Shown piece after piece: positions 35,353 through 48,431 of a DNA stretch of 64,000 bases (positions are counted from its first letter, which is position 1; every line of letters starts with the position of its first letter). The notes under the pieces are model-generated. The model was not told the origin of the DNA. It saw nothing but the letters and a program-made list of their open reading frames with translations, and did not search any database. Source of the DNA: Ottelia alismoides (taxonomy: Eukaryota > Streptophyta > Magnoliopsida > Alismatales > Hydrocharitaceae); assembly GCA_037367405.1 (NCBI GenBank), contig JAZKJV010001865.1, forward strand, positions 744,001-808,000, in the 5' to 3' direction. A program made the translations under genes and the position numbers.

Positions 35353-38300
35353 TGTGTAGAAATCTCAGGGTTTTTATTCTAATGAATTACTCACAAAGGT
35401 TGTCGCAACCCAAAGAAGCGTTAAACAAAAAAATTATTTAATATCAAGCAAAAATAAAGAAGAAAATGTAGCAAGAGATTTTCTTATCTAATTTACATGT
35501 ATATCAAACAAGATCGAACTCAGTGAGGCTATACAAATCCCGATGGTTATTCTATGCAGTGAAAATTCAATGAAAAATGAAGGAATTTCTATGCACACTA
35601 TACTTGGATGTTGTATTTCGTTTTTGGATTTTGTATTTTTTATTGATTCTTAATATTTATTTTTTATTTTGTTTTCATATTTTTGAAAAATTTAATTATT
35701 TTTTTTTTAATTTTTTATTTTTAAAGATAATAAGAGAATTGAAGAGAATTTAAAGCAAATATACACTCAACTTTTTTGTATTTTTTCATATAAAAATAAC
35801 CAGAAAATTAAACAAAAATTATTTTTGAGTTTTATATAAGTTTTTAATGTTATTTTATTTTACAGATTTTCCACAATTTTTAAATCCTATAAATAAATGA
35901 AAATCAGGGAATCCCATAAATAAAATATAAACTAAATGTTTTTGGTATTTTAAAAAAGCAAACAAGGTCAAAAATAAATGAAATATAATTAGAATAAAAA
36001 ATATTTTTTATATTTTTAAGAAAGCCATTTTATTATTTTTTGGATTTTTAAAAGACTTTTTATGAAATTTAATGTTTTTAAGTGTTTTATGATTTTCATG
36101 GTTTATATAAAGAATAAAAATGCAAAACTTTGACAGAAATTTAAATGAATAAAAAAACATGTAAAAAATCAATGATTTTTTAAAGAATTTTTTTAAATAA
36201 TCATTGATTTTGGTGCAAACAAGAAATTTTTTTATGAAGTTTTTGATTTTTTATAAATAATAAAAATGAAGAAAATGCAATATACAAATTATAATGTAAG
36301 ATAAATGCATCAGGAACTTATGGGAATTTTTATGGAATTTTAAACACATTTTGATAATTTTTTTTGATTTAAAAGATGCAAAAATAAAACAGACTCATAA
36401 GGACTAATATGCAATTATTTAATTTATGCAGACTGACTAATTAACAAAAATAAAATACAGAGCTTAATATGCTAGTTTTGCAAAAACTCACGCGTTCGGG
36501 CATGTGTGCCCAGCTAGACTGGACCTTTATGTAAATAAAATAAATTCGAAGGCCAATCAATAACCGAGGAACATAAAACTTTTATTGCAATTTACCCATA
36601 AAAATCACGTATTGATTACGCACTGTAGTTCAAACAGGATTAACTTGTAAATAAATTAAAGAGTGGGATATAAAATACAAATGTTCCAATAACAATAAGC
36701 TGATACGTGTCCTCGTAGGGACTTAGTTAAAATTAAATAAAAGATAGGGGCTAAAGCACAAATGTACCCATAAATGACGTGGCCACTTGGACGGCTTTGA
36801 TGTGTTGTAGGTCTTATCAGATGGTTGGGAGTCTATCTTGCATATAGGACTACGATCATATCTAGATCTTCAATCAACGACTGACATTTGGGCCTCAATC
36901 AACGACCAGGATCTGAACTGGGCTCTGTATTCTTTATCAAGCGGCTACATGAGGGTCTGGAGGAACTGGGAAGTAAGTCTTCCTCGGCTAACTTAATCTT
37001 GCTAGATCTCACTCATCTTAGCGCTGAACTTCCTCGTCTTGGTCTCGAATAAAATCTCTTGCAAATCTGCGTCGGTTGAGTACCTTAGATCTTCGTGAAA
37101 TCATCAGGGCATGGATCTAGAAGTTGGTGAAGAATTTTGCTCTAGGAACCTACTTCAAATCTTGATATCTTCTCTTTTTGTTGTTTCTGGAGCTCCTTTA
37201 ACTGCAAGGGAATGCTCACGCTCGGAGGTATTCTCCGACCAAGAAATTCGGCCAAGAATGTATGAAATGGGGACTGAATGGAGGTCTTTAACATAGGTGG
37301 TCGGAGGGGAGACCAGGCTCTTGATCTAGAGTGATTAGGAGATGGGCAGAGGGTGTGAGAGCTAAAGAAAGGGAGGATGAAAGTGTTGTCATGGTCAGAG
37401 AGGTTTAATAATGACCGTAGTACCTCCGATCGTGCGTATCAGTGGTGGAAGATGTAAGTCTGATCTGAGAGATTGAAGTAAAAACAAAGCGAAAAATAAA
37501 GGCTAAATCAAGGACAATCTATCTAGGTTGCATACAGATAAGAAGAAGGGAGCAAATTTCTCGATCTACGATGTGGCGGAGAGGCGAAGACGTGCGGAGG
37601 AGATCAACGGCGACGTAAATCTCGTAGTCTAAATCAAAGAGAAGCTGCTCTGTTACTGCAACAATCTCTAGGAGTTGATCGCAGGCAAAAATATGGACTA
37701 AAGTTAGATTAAATGCTCGCTGGAGGTAGATCATGTTTATTTATAGGATGGCTCAGGAGAGGTATTGAAATTCAAAAGGAGCGAGATTAGAGGCATTATG
37801 GATGGATCTGATGTGGTGGTGTGGAAGAGGAGTGAATGATCTTGAATGTTGGCGAAGGATTTGTGGGTGGTTCATGATCGAGGCACGTGGGAAAATGTGA
37901 TAAAAATGATCGGCTGCAAAGTTAGCGGAAGAAGGGGCATGGATGAGCAGTTGACCCGGGTCAACAAACTCGGGTTGCCAATCAAACCACGCGTCGGATG
38001 AGAAAAAACACACTAAAAGACAAAATAACAAATAAAAGTTAAATAATTCAATAAAAAATGAAAATAAATTTGTTTAATCAGATAATGTAAATAGAAATTG
38101 TTAAGAATAAATTAAAGTTCATTTTGGTAATTTGTAATTAATTAAATAAGATTTTTACAAGGGTTAGAAAATATAGAGTATTCTTTACAAGTTTGTATAC
38201 CTATATATACGGTATTCGGATTTTTAGTTAAATCTTTATATACATATATAAATAATTTAATATTTTATTTATTTACAATACTTTACAAGTATTTTAATGA

Positions 38301-39214
38301 TATTTTTATTTGATTTTTATGTGTTAATTAATTAGGTTAACTAAATAGGTATAGGTACATTATATACATGGTGATACATATATAATATATAGATGATTTT
38401 ATTTTTGTTGATTTTTTATTTTGTTATTTTTATTTGTATTTTATATGAGTTAAATACAATAATAAAAATTAAAAGAAAAATACAATATTCACAAATATAT
38501 GAAGGAAAATAAATAAATGGTATGTATAATGTATATAGGTATAATATACAATAACATCACAATTGGCCACATTTCACACCTTAACTCTGAATTTTATGGA
38601 ATCACCTCCATTTTAAATATAATTTAATTTGGAGTACAATGAAAGTGAGTTTGATGAATTTGGAGTCTTGGTGGAGTAGATATTGATCTTGGAAATTTGG
38701 ACTTTGTGGCTTTTGGAGAGTGATGTTATTTATATAATATATACAAGTTTTTACTGAAATTAATTTATTATTTACACAAGAATTTTATTCACAAATCTCA
38801 AGAAGAAATAATTGTTATTTACAAAGAATTTGGTGATGAAAAAAATAATGGAAGAATTGTGTATATAGGCAATAATGTACAGGTGATAAATAATTACAAA
38901 GGACCAATGTATTTTCTAGTAAATAGGCATTATCTCCCCCTTCTTTCTTCCTTGTCGACCAGGTCAAGTCTTTGACCTTCTCTCATGGTCTGATTGAGCT
39001 GTATCTATTGCATATATACAATCTCTTATTTTCTTTATTTTTCCTTTATTTATTTATTTATTTTATATTAAAATAGTGATAAATATACGATATTTGCACA
39101 TTAGTTAGAGTAAGTAAAAGAATGAAATTAGTGATATTTACTGGTGTTCTATAAGAGAATTTAAGCTAAAATAAATTAAAAAAGATGATGAAATGCATAT
39201 CCATCGCTTGCACA
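35353..39214 (-). repeat. Gypsy element F 5' LTR (~3.9 kb)
   Basis: On the minus strand it starts near 39214 (TGTGCAAGCGATGGATATGC) and ends with CA about six bases before the primer-binding site. Its start aligns with the LTR starts at 42330, 53639 and 63893, sharing the TTCATCATCTTT...TTTATTTTAGC block, and its end has GAGTTCGATCTTG. The middle (36780-38040) is GC-richer, as in the other LTRs of this family. Large AT-rich poly-A/T stretches occur at 35650-36480. Short open frames (37111-38031) are not conserved. Confidence 0.7.
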
Positions 39215-41069
39215 GCTCTAGAGGTTGTTCAACAATGGCACTTTTAGATCAAAATTGAATGTGATCCGAGTCAAATTAAAAGAAGACTATGATGGAAATT
39301 AATGAATTAAGGATTAGGCTTCCTAATAATGTGATTTGTAGAGCTAATTCGGCTCTGAAATCGATGGAAAATGAAAGGGATGAAATGGGTACCTGGGAGT
39401 AGCATGGTGTAGGGATGCCACTATTGTTGCTCAACAGTCGGTCTTCTGGAGCTCAACATCATGTGGTGGCGACGGTGCAAGGCGAACGAAGCCTTGGAAT
39501 CTCCTCCCCGATCTGCTACCTTCCATGTGGAGGCCCAACAAGGATCTGTGACCTCCTTAGTCTCCCAGAGTGTTGTGAGGAAATTATGTAATTGGACAAT
39601 AATTTTGGTGGTGGAGAGAGTTAGTTAGAACCGATGATCTTAGATCAATAAATAGAGGAATCGATGGTTAGTTGGATTAGATCCTAGGGCTAGTGAGTGT
39701 AAGGGTAGTTTGGAGTATATGAACAATGGTTTAAATGGAAGATCAGGTGAAGAATGTGAATGGTACAAATGAGTGAAGAAGGGTCAGTGGAATAGAATGG
39801 AACAACCTCTTCTTGAAGAATAAGAAGGTTCCAGGTGTTGACACGTGTCAGCACCTAGTAGGCTAATGTTTTAAATAGTTTAATAAATATTAATTAATTA
39901 GTAAACTATCTCATTTTAAAAAGGTATAAAAAGGAAATTTATAAATAATTAATTTAACTAAATTATAGTATGATTTATTTTAATAAATAATATATTTTTA
40001 TGGATTATAAAATAAAAAAATTAATAAATAAGTATATAGTATACTTACTAAATAGGTATTGGATTTTTAATTTAATAAGTTAATAAGCAACTTGCTATTT
40101 TTATAATTTATTAATTAATATAATAATAAATAAGAATTGTATGATTTTTTGAGGTTTTAATAAATTAATTTAGATTTATAAATAAATACATGTATATCTT
40201 ATTCAGTTTAATTTCATCAATAAATTAGGATTTTGGATATAGTTAAAAATGAAATAGTGGTTAAACATTTTGAAATAATTTATAATTAATCTACAAGATC
40301 CAAAAATAATTAAAAATTATAAAGTCAATAATACCATGAATAATATATTCATAATAAAATAAATAGCTCAGAAACCCATTTGTCATTAGGTCCCAAAAAA
40401 TGGATTTTTGCAAATGGACTCTGATTTTAGTGAATCGCCTTAATTAATTAGGGAATATTATTTTATGAACTTTAAAGGTGAGTAAAATGAAATTGGAGTT
40501 TGTATAAAGAATATGATGTTCAGAAGTTGAGAAATTGATAATTTAAAAGTTGGATTTCCTAGCATATATGCAGGTTGAGATTTTTTTAGGATTTTTATAA
40601 CTCTATATACATTTATAGAAATAAATATATGAAGAGTTTAGTGAAAATTATGTACAAATGAGTTATTTAAAATCGATGAAGTTTTGATAAATATTGGATA
40701 AATATGGAATAATGTTCTATCTACAATGTTGGTTATTTTTGTTGATTTCTTCCTTATCTCCTCCCACTTATTTGTTTGTCGATCAATCAATGCTGACTTG
40801 GTCTCGAGGTTTTGGTTATATAAATATAGACTTCAATTATATTTATATTTTATTTATTCCTACTATACATATATACATATTTATAGTCTGCCTTTTTATT
40901 TTCTTTACTTTTTATTCAGTTATTTATTTACATGTTTAAATGCATAAAATGCCTTTTTAATCATGAATTTTATTTTTATAAGATGTAGAAATTAATGGGT
41001 ATTTACATGCATATATTAAGGGTTTTAAGACAAATGCGACAGAAAAGTTAATGAATCATGAATTCATCA
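39215..41069 (-). repeat. Older gypsy LTR of the same family, 5' part
   Basis: Starting on the minus strand at about 41069 (TGATGAATTCATGATTC), it repeats modules also present in the F LTR: 40740-40815 corresponds to 38935-39000, and 40400-40550 corresponds to 38570-38710. It is cut at 39215, where the F LTR begins, so F inserted into it. The remainder would be beyond the other end of F. Confidence 0.62.
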
Positions 41070-41613
41070 GTCATCAAACCTAATGGTCTGCCTAACGTAC
41101 ATATTTAGACATATAGCAATACATCTATCTCCGATTAGAAGATGTGTGCATATATCATGACAGCATATAACATTTGTCTTGGTTATATCGATCTCATTAA
41201 GTCAACTCTTTGACCTCAATTATCTAACAACTCTGAATATTTATTCCTATGTAGAGGATATGTATTAAGAGGTCGATCAGATATCAGCATTTAGAGAGTG
41301 AATGCCACCTCCTTCTCAGGTTGGAGATCCTTCCTTAATAATCATTTGAATGTGCTTGATGAGTCCTCAATTTAACTCTTTAGATATCATCCAAGCACTA
41401 TCCTTTATGATTCAACCATTGAATCAACCGCTGCATTATTATTAAGATGGCCACGATACATAACCCTAATTGTACTAAGGCACCTTATAAGTGCATTCAT
41501 TAATTTAATCTCATACAAGGCATGAAAATAAATCAATAACCATTATTGATATATAAAATATTACAATAACATTTATTATAGAAATGGTTCACCTCGGGCT
41601 CACATGGATAACA
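41070..41613 (-). repeat. Copia LTR fragment, D type
   Basis: It matches about 60930-61479, the first ~540 bases of the D 3' LTR, and starts TGTTATCCATGTGAGCCC on the minus strand. It is interrupted at 41070 by the gypsy LTR. The adjoining sequence at 41614 is gypsy gag. Confidence 0.82.
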
Positions 41614-42329
41614 TGGCCTTGACATTGGCTTCTCCTAAACAGATGCACTCGATAAACAAGAGCAACATATGCAAACACATCAGGTATCTTCATCTTAAAT
41701 ACCCTCTCAGCTAATTCTTCCATCTGCTTTCGAAGCGTGGACAAATTCTCCAACTCATTCATCCGCTTGTTAATCTGCTTGACCAAAGTCAACTTATCTG
41801 CTATGATGCCCATGTTAGGAATAAGGTCCTCGGCTAGATCAACTACAACCTCCTATCCCCCTCTAGATAAGAGTTAAATAAGGGATTATGTGCATGCCCT
41901 ACTGGCGGTCTGTGAGTATCTCATCTCAGCCATCTGCTCGAATACCTTGCATACAATATCCGCACCATGTAAAGTATAGGTGCCTCCACAGGCAGCGCTC
42001 ACCAAACCCTGCATCTTAGGGTTGAGACCCTTGTACAGTGACTAGACCAGGATGGTGTCTTATATACCTTGGCATGGACACTTCTGCAAGATATCCATAA
42101 ATCTCTGCCATGTATCAAAGAATGGTTCGTTAGGTAGTTGGGAGAAACTTTTGATATGTGTCCTCATCTGATTCGTCCTACTCAAAGAGTAGAATATCTT
42201 TAAAAACCAGTCCTTGAATTGTGTATAACTAGCTATAACTACTCGTAGATTTTTCAACCAATAATCAGTCTTATCACCCATAGAAAATGGTAGGGCTTTG
42301 AGCCTTATAGATTCTTAACTAACTTTAGA
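41614..42329 (-). pseudogene. Gypsy gag G1, C-terminal part
   Basis: Minus strand, parallel to G2 gag at 12100-12814. It has WLKNLRVVIASYTQFKDWF and FSQLPNEPFFDTWQRF (42060-42281), then a coiled-coil tail with LRKQMEELAERVF (41589-41813). The core is better kept than G2 at the point of the G2 frameshift. Its N-terminal part lies 6.1 kb away at 48432-48930; between them about 18 bases present in G2 (12815-12832) are missing. Confidence 0.83.
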
Positions 42330-43615
42330 TGTCTAATTGATGAATCTGCGATTCATCATCTTTATTCATTTATTTTAGCTTAAAATCCTTTATAAAACAC
42401 ATGCATATAACACTAACTCCATATTCTTACTAACTTGCATCTGTGTAAATATTGTACACTTCGTACTAATTTTAACCTAAAATAAATAAATAAATAAAGG
42501 AAAAGTAAAAAAAAGAAAAGAAAAAAATAAAGAAAAGAAAATAAAAAAGGAAGACTGTATACAGGCTGACCCGAACCCCGAGAGAAGGTCGAGACTTGAC
42601 CTGATCGACCAGGAATAAAGTAGGGAGAGATAGGGTCCTTAAATAGAAAATCCCAAAAAATTGTGTGCGTGTTGTTGTAAATAGTCCTCACTAGTTTTGT
42701 GTATATCTGTATAAAACTAACATTAATTTATTTGTACCTTAATTGACCTCAATTCAAATAACGTTCAAAACCAAAGTTGTAAATAAAAATGTGTTCTAAT
42801 TAATAAAAATAATTGCACAATTAAATCATGTACAGAATAGAAGGAGCCACACTTTGAAAAAGCCACTAAGCACTGATTGAAAGACCAATTCCGACTTCAT
42901 ATGAACTCAAATTGAACCAATATTACTTCCATTGTATTCTAAATTAAATTATCTTCAAAATGGTTGTATTTTCATAATTTTCGGAGTTACGGTTGAAAAG
43001 TCAGTTTTCCGGGGTGGTTTGTGCAATTTTTCCATGTATTTTGTAAATATTGTACTTGTATATATTTGTAAATATTCTTACTAATTTTTAAAATAAAAAT
43101 AAAAATAAAAAAATTAAAATTCTTTAAAAACAAAAAAAAGGCTAATTTCGTTATTTACCCTTGTATATAATGTCATATATGCATATAGTATATGTATATA
43201 GTTGCTATTTTTGATTAACCACTATAAAAAAATAAAAAAAATAACATTTTTTAATTCAAATAAATAAAGTGACGAAAATTCAAATAAAAAATTTTATTTT
43301 GTACATAGTTTTATCTCTTTTATTTTATCTCTTTTCATCTCTCTTATCTCTTCCACCAAAAAATTTAAAAATTCATTTCAAATTTCATCTCTTATCTCTT
43401 CCACCAAAAAATCAAAAAATCAAGAATTCAAAATTCATCTCTATCTTCTCTATTTATATGGCTCATTCTCCCTCATTTCAACTTGATCAATCTTTAGAGA
43501 GAGGAGCCCGATCTCCGAGAGAAAATTTCGTCGAGAATTATGCCTATCCTCCGAGCCATCCGATGACAGTGACTCGGCCTTGTCGAGGCGATCACGGTCC
43601 TTTTTCGCTCCTAAG

Positions 43616-43944
43616 GTGAGATCCACATTTTTCTTATTTTTATCTTAGTTTAATCGTAGTTTACTTTGTCGAAATTTTAATTCCATCATCATTTTGTTTT
43701 TTTTAGATCATAAAAAATTCTATCTTGAGTTTATCCATCTCCGATTCCGAATTTTCATCTCATTTCTTGATCTTCATGTGTTCTATTCTACCTTCCACGA
43801 TCTATCAACTCCAACTACGCACGGTGGTCGGAGAGTCAGATTTGATCCTTCCGCTTTCGCCGAATCCCTGCTCATTTTCTGATTTGAAATAAATAAAAAA
43901 TTAAAAAAAATTTATTTCCTTTATCTCTAACGTTTCTTTTGCAG
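43616..43944 (+). other. Intron-like segment in LTR unit 1
   Basis: CTAAG|GTGAGATC at the left and TTTTGCAG|G at the right resemble plant splice sites, and the interior is T-rich. Unit 2 has both signals conserved at 46049-46365. Splicing is inference only. Confidence 0.4.
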
Positions 43945-44079
43945 GTCATATAAAAAATAGTAAAAAAATTTTTTATCCTTTTTATTTCCTATTTTTCAAA
44001 TCTACATAAAAAATAAAAAACTTTTATTATTTATTTCTGTTTACATAAAAAAATTACAAAAAAATAAAAAGCAACACAC

Positions 44080-44560
44080 GCGAACGGCGGTGCCGTCCCG
44101 CGCCGCCCCTATTTCTGGCATCCCTCTCCCATCCAGCACCTCCAAGCGCCATTGGTCCAGCCCCGCGCTCCGCCGGCCCTACGCGAAGACACGCCCCAGC
44201 GCACCCTCCGCCTTTGGCTGCGCAACCCCCTTGGCCCAGTCCTCCAGCTGCCCGCACCGACCGCGTATCACCGTCGACGCCGCCCCATGCGCCTCTTCGC
44301 CCTCCACCGATTCACAGCGAGCCCAAGCCGCCCTCCTCCAGATTGTGTGGCCCCGCACCGCGGGGAACCGCCAACCGCCGAGACCTTCTGCCCCACTGTC
44401 GATCCTCCAGCTGCCGCTGTGAGAGGCTCCTCCAGCCCGTGTCCTCCTTCGCCAGATGCGCCTCCCGCGCCCCCTGCCGACTCACCGACGATCCAGACCC
44501 GCTCGCCAACAGTCGCCGCTGCCCTTGCTTGGAGGAGAAGGCAAGAGGCGGCAACCACTC
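44080..44560 (+). other. GC-rich core of LTR unit 1
   Basis: A sharply GC-rich, CpG-rich stretch within strongly AT-rich LTR. It gives long open frames in several phases on both strands (up to 162 codons, Pro/Ala/Arg-rich), which is expected from composition. No domain recognised. Confidence 0.5.
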
Positions 44561-45840
44561 CTCCACCCATTTGGTTTTTGAAACGAAGCAAGCAAGAAGA
44601 CCTAGGGCTAGGGATTAAGAAGATTAAAATAATTAGGTGAACTGCAGGACGACGCCTCGACACTTTTGAAATTACAAATCCGTCCCTGCCAAATTCAAGG
44701 CACGTGCATTGCACATGGTCTCTGGGTAAATATTTGTTTTCATCCGCACATTTATTATTTCTATATTTTCAGTGCGAAACTTTTCTAAATTACATTTTAG
44801 TCCCTGAACTACAGAATAAAAACTTGCATGCTCTATTTGAATGAAATAAATGTTATAAATGATCTAAAAATCTTGCAAAAATTATGTTATGCTCCTGATG
44901 TGATTATCTTCTTAGCATAAAATTTTCATTGCATTAAAATTTCATTTATTATATTAAAAAAATAAAAAAAGTGCCCTTTTGTCTTCCTGAAATTCAAAAA
45001 TTCATAAAAATTCGACAAATTGCTTAAAAATTCCAAAAAAATAGAGTAGGTCTCTTTCATTGTCTTTTAATTTCCGACCAATTTTCATGCATTAATTTTT
45101 TTTTATAAAACCCAAAAAATTGAAAAACATCAAAAATATTCTAAAATTCATAAAAAAATTCTACAAAAATCAAAAAATTATGATTTCAGTTCATGTTTGT
45201 AGATATTTGCTTTTAGTTTGTCTTAAAAATAATTGTCACGAGTTTTGGGCACTTAAAAATATTTTTAAGTTGCAAATTACTCCAGGTTGTGCACATTTTC
45301 ACATTTTTTCACTGTTTAATTTTTAGAAAAATACAAAAACATCTGAAAATTCCACAAAAATTCTCAAAAATATTTCAAAATTTTTAAAACCCAAAAATAT
45401 TTTCTTTGCATTTTTCTGAGTAGTTTAGATGAATTGAAAAAGTACAAAAAGAGTTGGTGTGCGTATTTTTGATTTTGTTCATATTGTTCATTATTTTTGA
45501 AAATTAAAAAAATTGCAAAAATCAAAATCACTAAAAATTTAAAAATCAGAAAATACAAAAAAAATTAGAAATAAAAAAATATAAAAAGATAAAAAAATCA
45601 CAAAAACCAAGGATAGTTGTCCTTTGAGATTCTTGTTTTCTCTTAATTGATTTTCGATTAATTGAATAGCCCTTGGGATTTGTAGCCTCCCTGAGTTCGA
45701 CCATGTCCGCTATACAGGTAAATAAGTAGCAAAAATTAAAAAAAAATTGTTTGTCATGTGATTTTGAGGATAACAACGACAACAACTTTTTACCACCATA
45801 AATTATTCCAACCCTACAATTGTGCTAACTACATAACGAC

Positions 45841-45858
45841 ATTGCCGTTACCGGGGAT
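45841..45858 (+). other. Degenerate tRNA-Asp-type primer-binding site
   Basis: ATTGCCGTTACCGGGGAT resembles the canonical site TGGCGCCGTTGCCGGGGA, and follows the LTR end in the right orientation. Confidence 0.6.
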
Positions 45859-46048
45859 ATAAAATAAAATACAAAAATTCAAAACCCCAAGATTTCCTGA
45901 ATAACAAAATGGCGTCAAGATCAATCTTTAGAGAGAGGAGCCCGATCTCCGAGAGAAAATTCGTCGAGAAAGTTGCCTAGTCTCCAAGCCGTCCGGTGAT
46001 AGCGAGTTGGCCTTGTCGAGGCGATCACGGTCCTTTTTAGCTCCTAAG

Positions 46049-46365
46049 GTGAGATCAACATTTTTCTTATTTTTATCTAGGTTAATCGTAGTTTATTTCT
46101 TGCATTTTTATCTCGTTGTCAATTTTTTGCTTATTTAGATCTTAAAATCTACCACGATTTATTCCGTCATCGATTCGATTTTTAATCTCACTTTCTTGAT
46201 CTCTACAGGTTCTATTTCTATCGTCCACTATCTCTCAACTCCGGCCGCGTACGATGGCCGGAGATCGGATTCGAATCCCTCCTCCCCGTCGAATCTCCAT
46301 TCATTTTTCCGATTTGTAAATAAATAAAAAAATTGTTTTGTCATCTTGTAACGTTTGTTTTGCAG
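46049..46365 (+). other. Intron-like segment in LTR unit 2
   Basis: The donor CTAAG|GTGAGATC and acceptor TTTTGCAG|G are the same as in unit 1. Confidence 0.4.
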
Positions 46366-46494
46366 GGTCATAAAAAAATAAAAAAAATAAAAAAATTCTT
46401 TATCCTATTTTTTCTTATTTTTTGGATTTACAAAAAAAAGTTTTTTTTCCTTTTTGTTCATTGTTTACAATAAACAAAAAATTTTAAAAAAAAG

Positions 46495-47110
46495 GGGGGA
46501 CGGAGGCAAGGCTGCCACCCCCTGCCACCACCGTTGCACCCCTCCGCCTCGGAAGCCCCTCCGCCTCCTCCGACGGCGTAGCTCCGCCATCGCTCCTATC
46601 CGCTAGGCCGCTGAGAGCGACCCCTCTGCCTGAGGCTGCCGCGAAGACGCATGCCACCAAGCCGCCGGCCCCGCGCACAGCCGCGCAGCGTGCTCAATCG
46701 CGCCACCCCACCGCGAAGACGCGTGAGCGCTCTCGCATCCAGGCAGAGCCCGCACCTGCAAGAAGCCCCCTCCACGGGCCAGAGCCTCCTCCCGCACTCC
46801 CTCTAACGACAATCCGTGTTGCAGGCCACCAAGCCGCGCCACGAGTCGCCGCTCCTCCTCCGCCCGCGTGCGGGCGACTTCAAAGCCCCCGCTTGGACGC
46901 GCCTCCACCACCGCGAGGCAGCGCCGACCCCCGTACGTGGTGCCCACCACTCATCCTCCGCGCTGGGCCTGATCCCCCATGCTCTATTGAAGACAGCGGC
47001 CCCCTCTCCAATCCATCGACGCGTGTACCTCCTCGTGCGGTCCATCACTCGCTCGCATCATCTCCACCAGGCCGCTGTGAGGGGAGAAGATAAGGCGGCG
47101 GCCTTGCCTG
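46495..47110 (+). other. GC-rich core of LTR unit 2
   Basis: Composition like 44080-44560 but with little direct alignment except near its end. The longest open frame of the window (46816-47454, 212 codons) starts here and runs on into AT-rich LTR sequence; it has no recognisable domain and is considered fortuitous. Confidence 0.5.
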
Positions 47111-48431
47111 CGCCATCCCCCTTTTTCAAGAAATCAGAGAACGAACCCTTGCTAGGGTTTTGGGTTAAAAAATATTATTTAGAAAAATTACAATTAAGGC
47201 CCATTTTCAGGAATTACAAAGACGCCCCTGCCTACAAGCAAGTCATGTGCCCACCACATGCTTATTGGGTAAATTGCAAGTTTTTCTCTGCATTTAATTC
47301 TGTTATCTTTTTAAACAATAACTTTACGACATTACATGTTAGTCCATGTTCTGAGACATTGCATGATTCTTCTATTGAAACAAATGTTTTTATTCGCCCA
47401 AAAACTTTGCAAAAATTATGCTATGTTCCTGATGTGCATATCCATTTAGAATAAAATTTTCATTGCATTTTGCCATCATTTCTTAATATTAAAAAATAAA
47501 AAACATGTCATTTTCCTTGTTCGAAATTCCAAAATTCATAAAAATTCAAATATTGTTCCAAAAATTCCAAAAAAATTAGAGTAGTTGTATTTCATTGTCT
47601 TTTAATTTCTCAACAATTTTCACGTATTATTTCTTTATAAAACCCAAAAGAATAAAAAAAACATCAAAAAATTTCTAAAAATCATAAAAAAAATCTACAA
47701 AAATCCAAAAATTGTGATTTCAGTTCCTGTTTGTAGATAATTATTTCTAGTTTGTCTTTAAAATAATTGTTAGGAGTTTTGGCAGTAGAATATTTTTAAG
47801 TTGCAAATTACTCCAGATTGTGCACATTTTTACATTTTCTCACTGTTTGATTTTTAAAAAAATACAAAAAAACTGAAAATTCCACAATAATTCTTAAAAA
47901 TATTTCAAAACTTTTAAAACCTAAAAATATTTTCTTTGGATTTTCTGAGTATTTTTTATTGATTGAAAAATTATGAAAAGAGTTGGTGTGTGTATTTTTG
48001 ATCTTGTGAATAATGATTCATGTTATTTTTGAAAAATAAAAAATTGCAAAATCAAAATCACTAAAAAATTAAAAATCAGAAAATAAAAAAAATTAGAAAT
48101 AAAAAATTTAAAAAGATAAAAAATCACAAAAACCAAGGATAGTTGTCCTTTGAGATTCTTGTTTTGTCTTAATTGATTTTCGATTAATTGAATAACCCTC
48201 GGGATTTGTAGCCTCCCTGAGTTCGACCATGTCCGCTATACAAGTTAATAAGTAGCAAAAATAAAAAAATATTTTTTGTTTGTCACGGGATTTTGGGGAT
48301 AATAGCGACGACACACTACTGTTTACCATCAATAATTTTCCAATCCTCGAATTTTCGCGAGCAACAAAAATTGTCAGACCATTGACGGGGATATAAAACA
48401 AAAAATCAAGAACCCCAATTTTCCGTGTCAA

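Larger units (their letters stand above)
42330..45839 (+). mobile_element. Gypsy LTR unit 1 inserted in G1 gag
   Basis: It starts TGTCTAATTGATGAATC, the family start, and runs 3.5 kb to a degenerate primer-binding site. Internal landmarks include the block around 42570-42620 shared with 53840-53890 and, reversed, 38940-39000; a TATA-like stretch near 43453; a putative intron; a GC-rich core (44080-44560); and the GAGTTCGACC block near 45695. Orientation is opposite to the gag it splits. Confidence 0.65.
45916..48431 (+). repeat. Gypsy LTR unit 2 (tandem, lacking its start)
   Basis: It begins at the equivalent of 43482 in unit 1, sharing GATCAATCTTTAGAGAGAGG at the junction, and runs through the intron-like segment, a GC-rich core (46495-47110), the GAGTTCGACC block (48220) and a second degenerate primer-binding site (about 48376-48391), ending near the gag sequence at 48432. 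The period is about 2434 bases at the left and 2526 at the right. Flanking regions align well with unit 1 but the GC-rich cores are strongly diverged. Confidence 0.7.

Noticed and set aside
44152..44714. Overlapping Pro/Ala/Arg-rich open frames on both strands
   Set aside because: Open in several phases at once because of high GC; no conservation with unit 2.
46816..47454. Longest open frame, 212 codons, plus strand
   Set aside because: It spans a GC-rich core and AT-rich LTR sequence, has no domain, and the parallel LTR unit does not preserve it.
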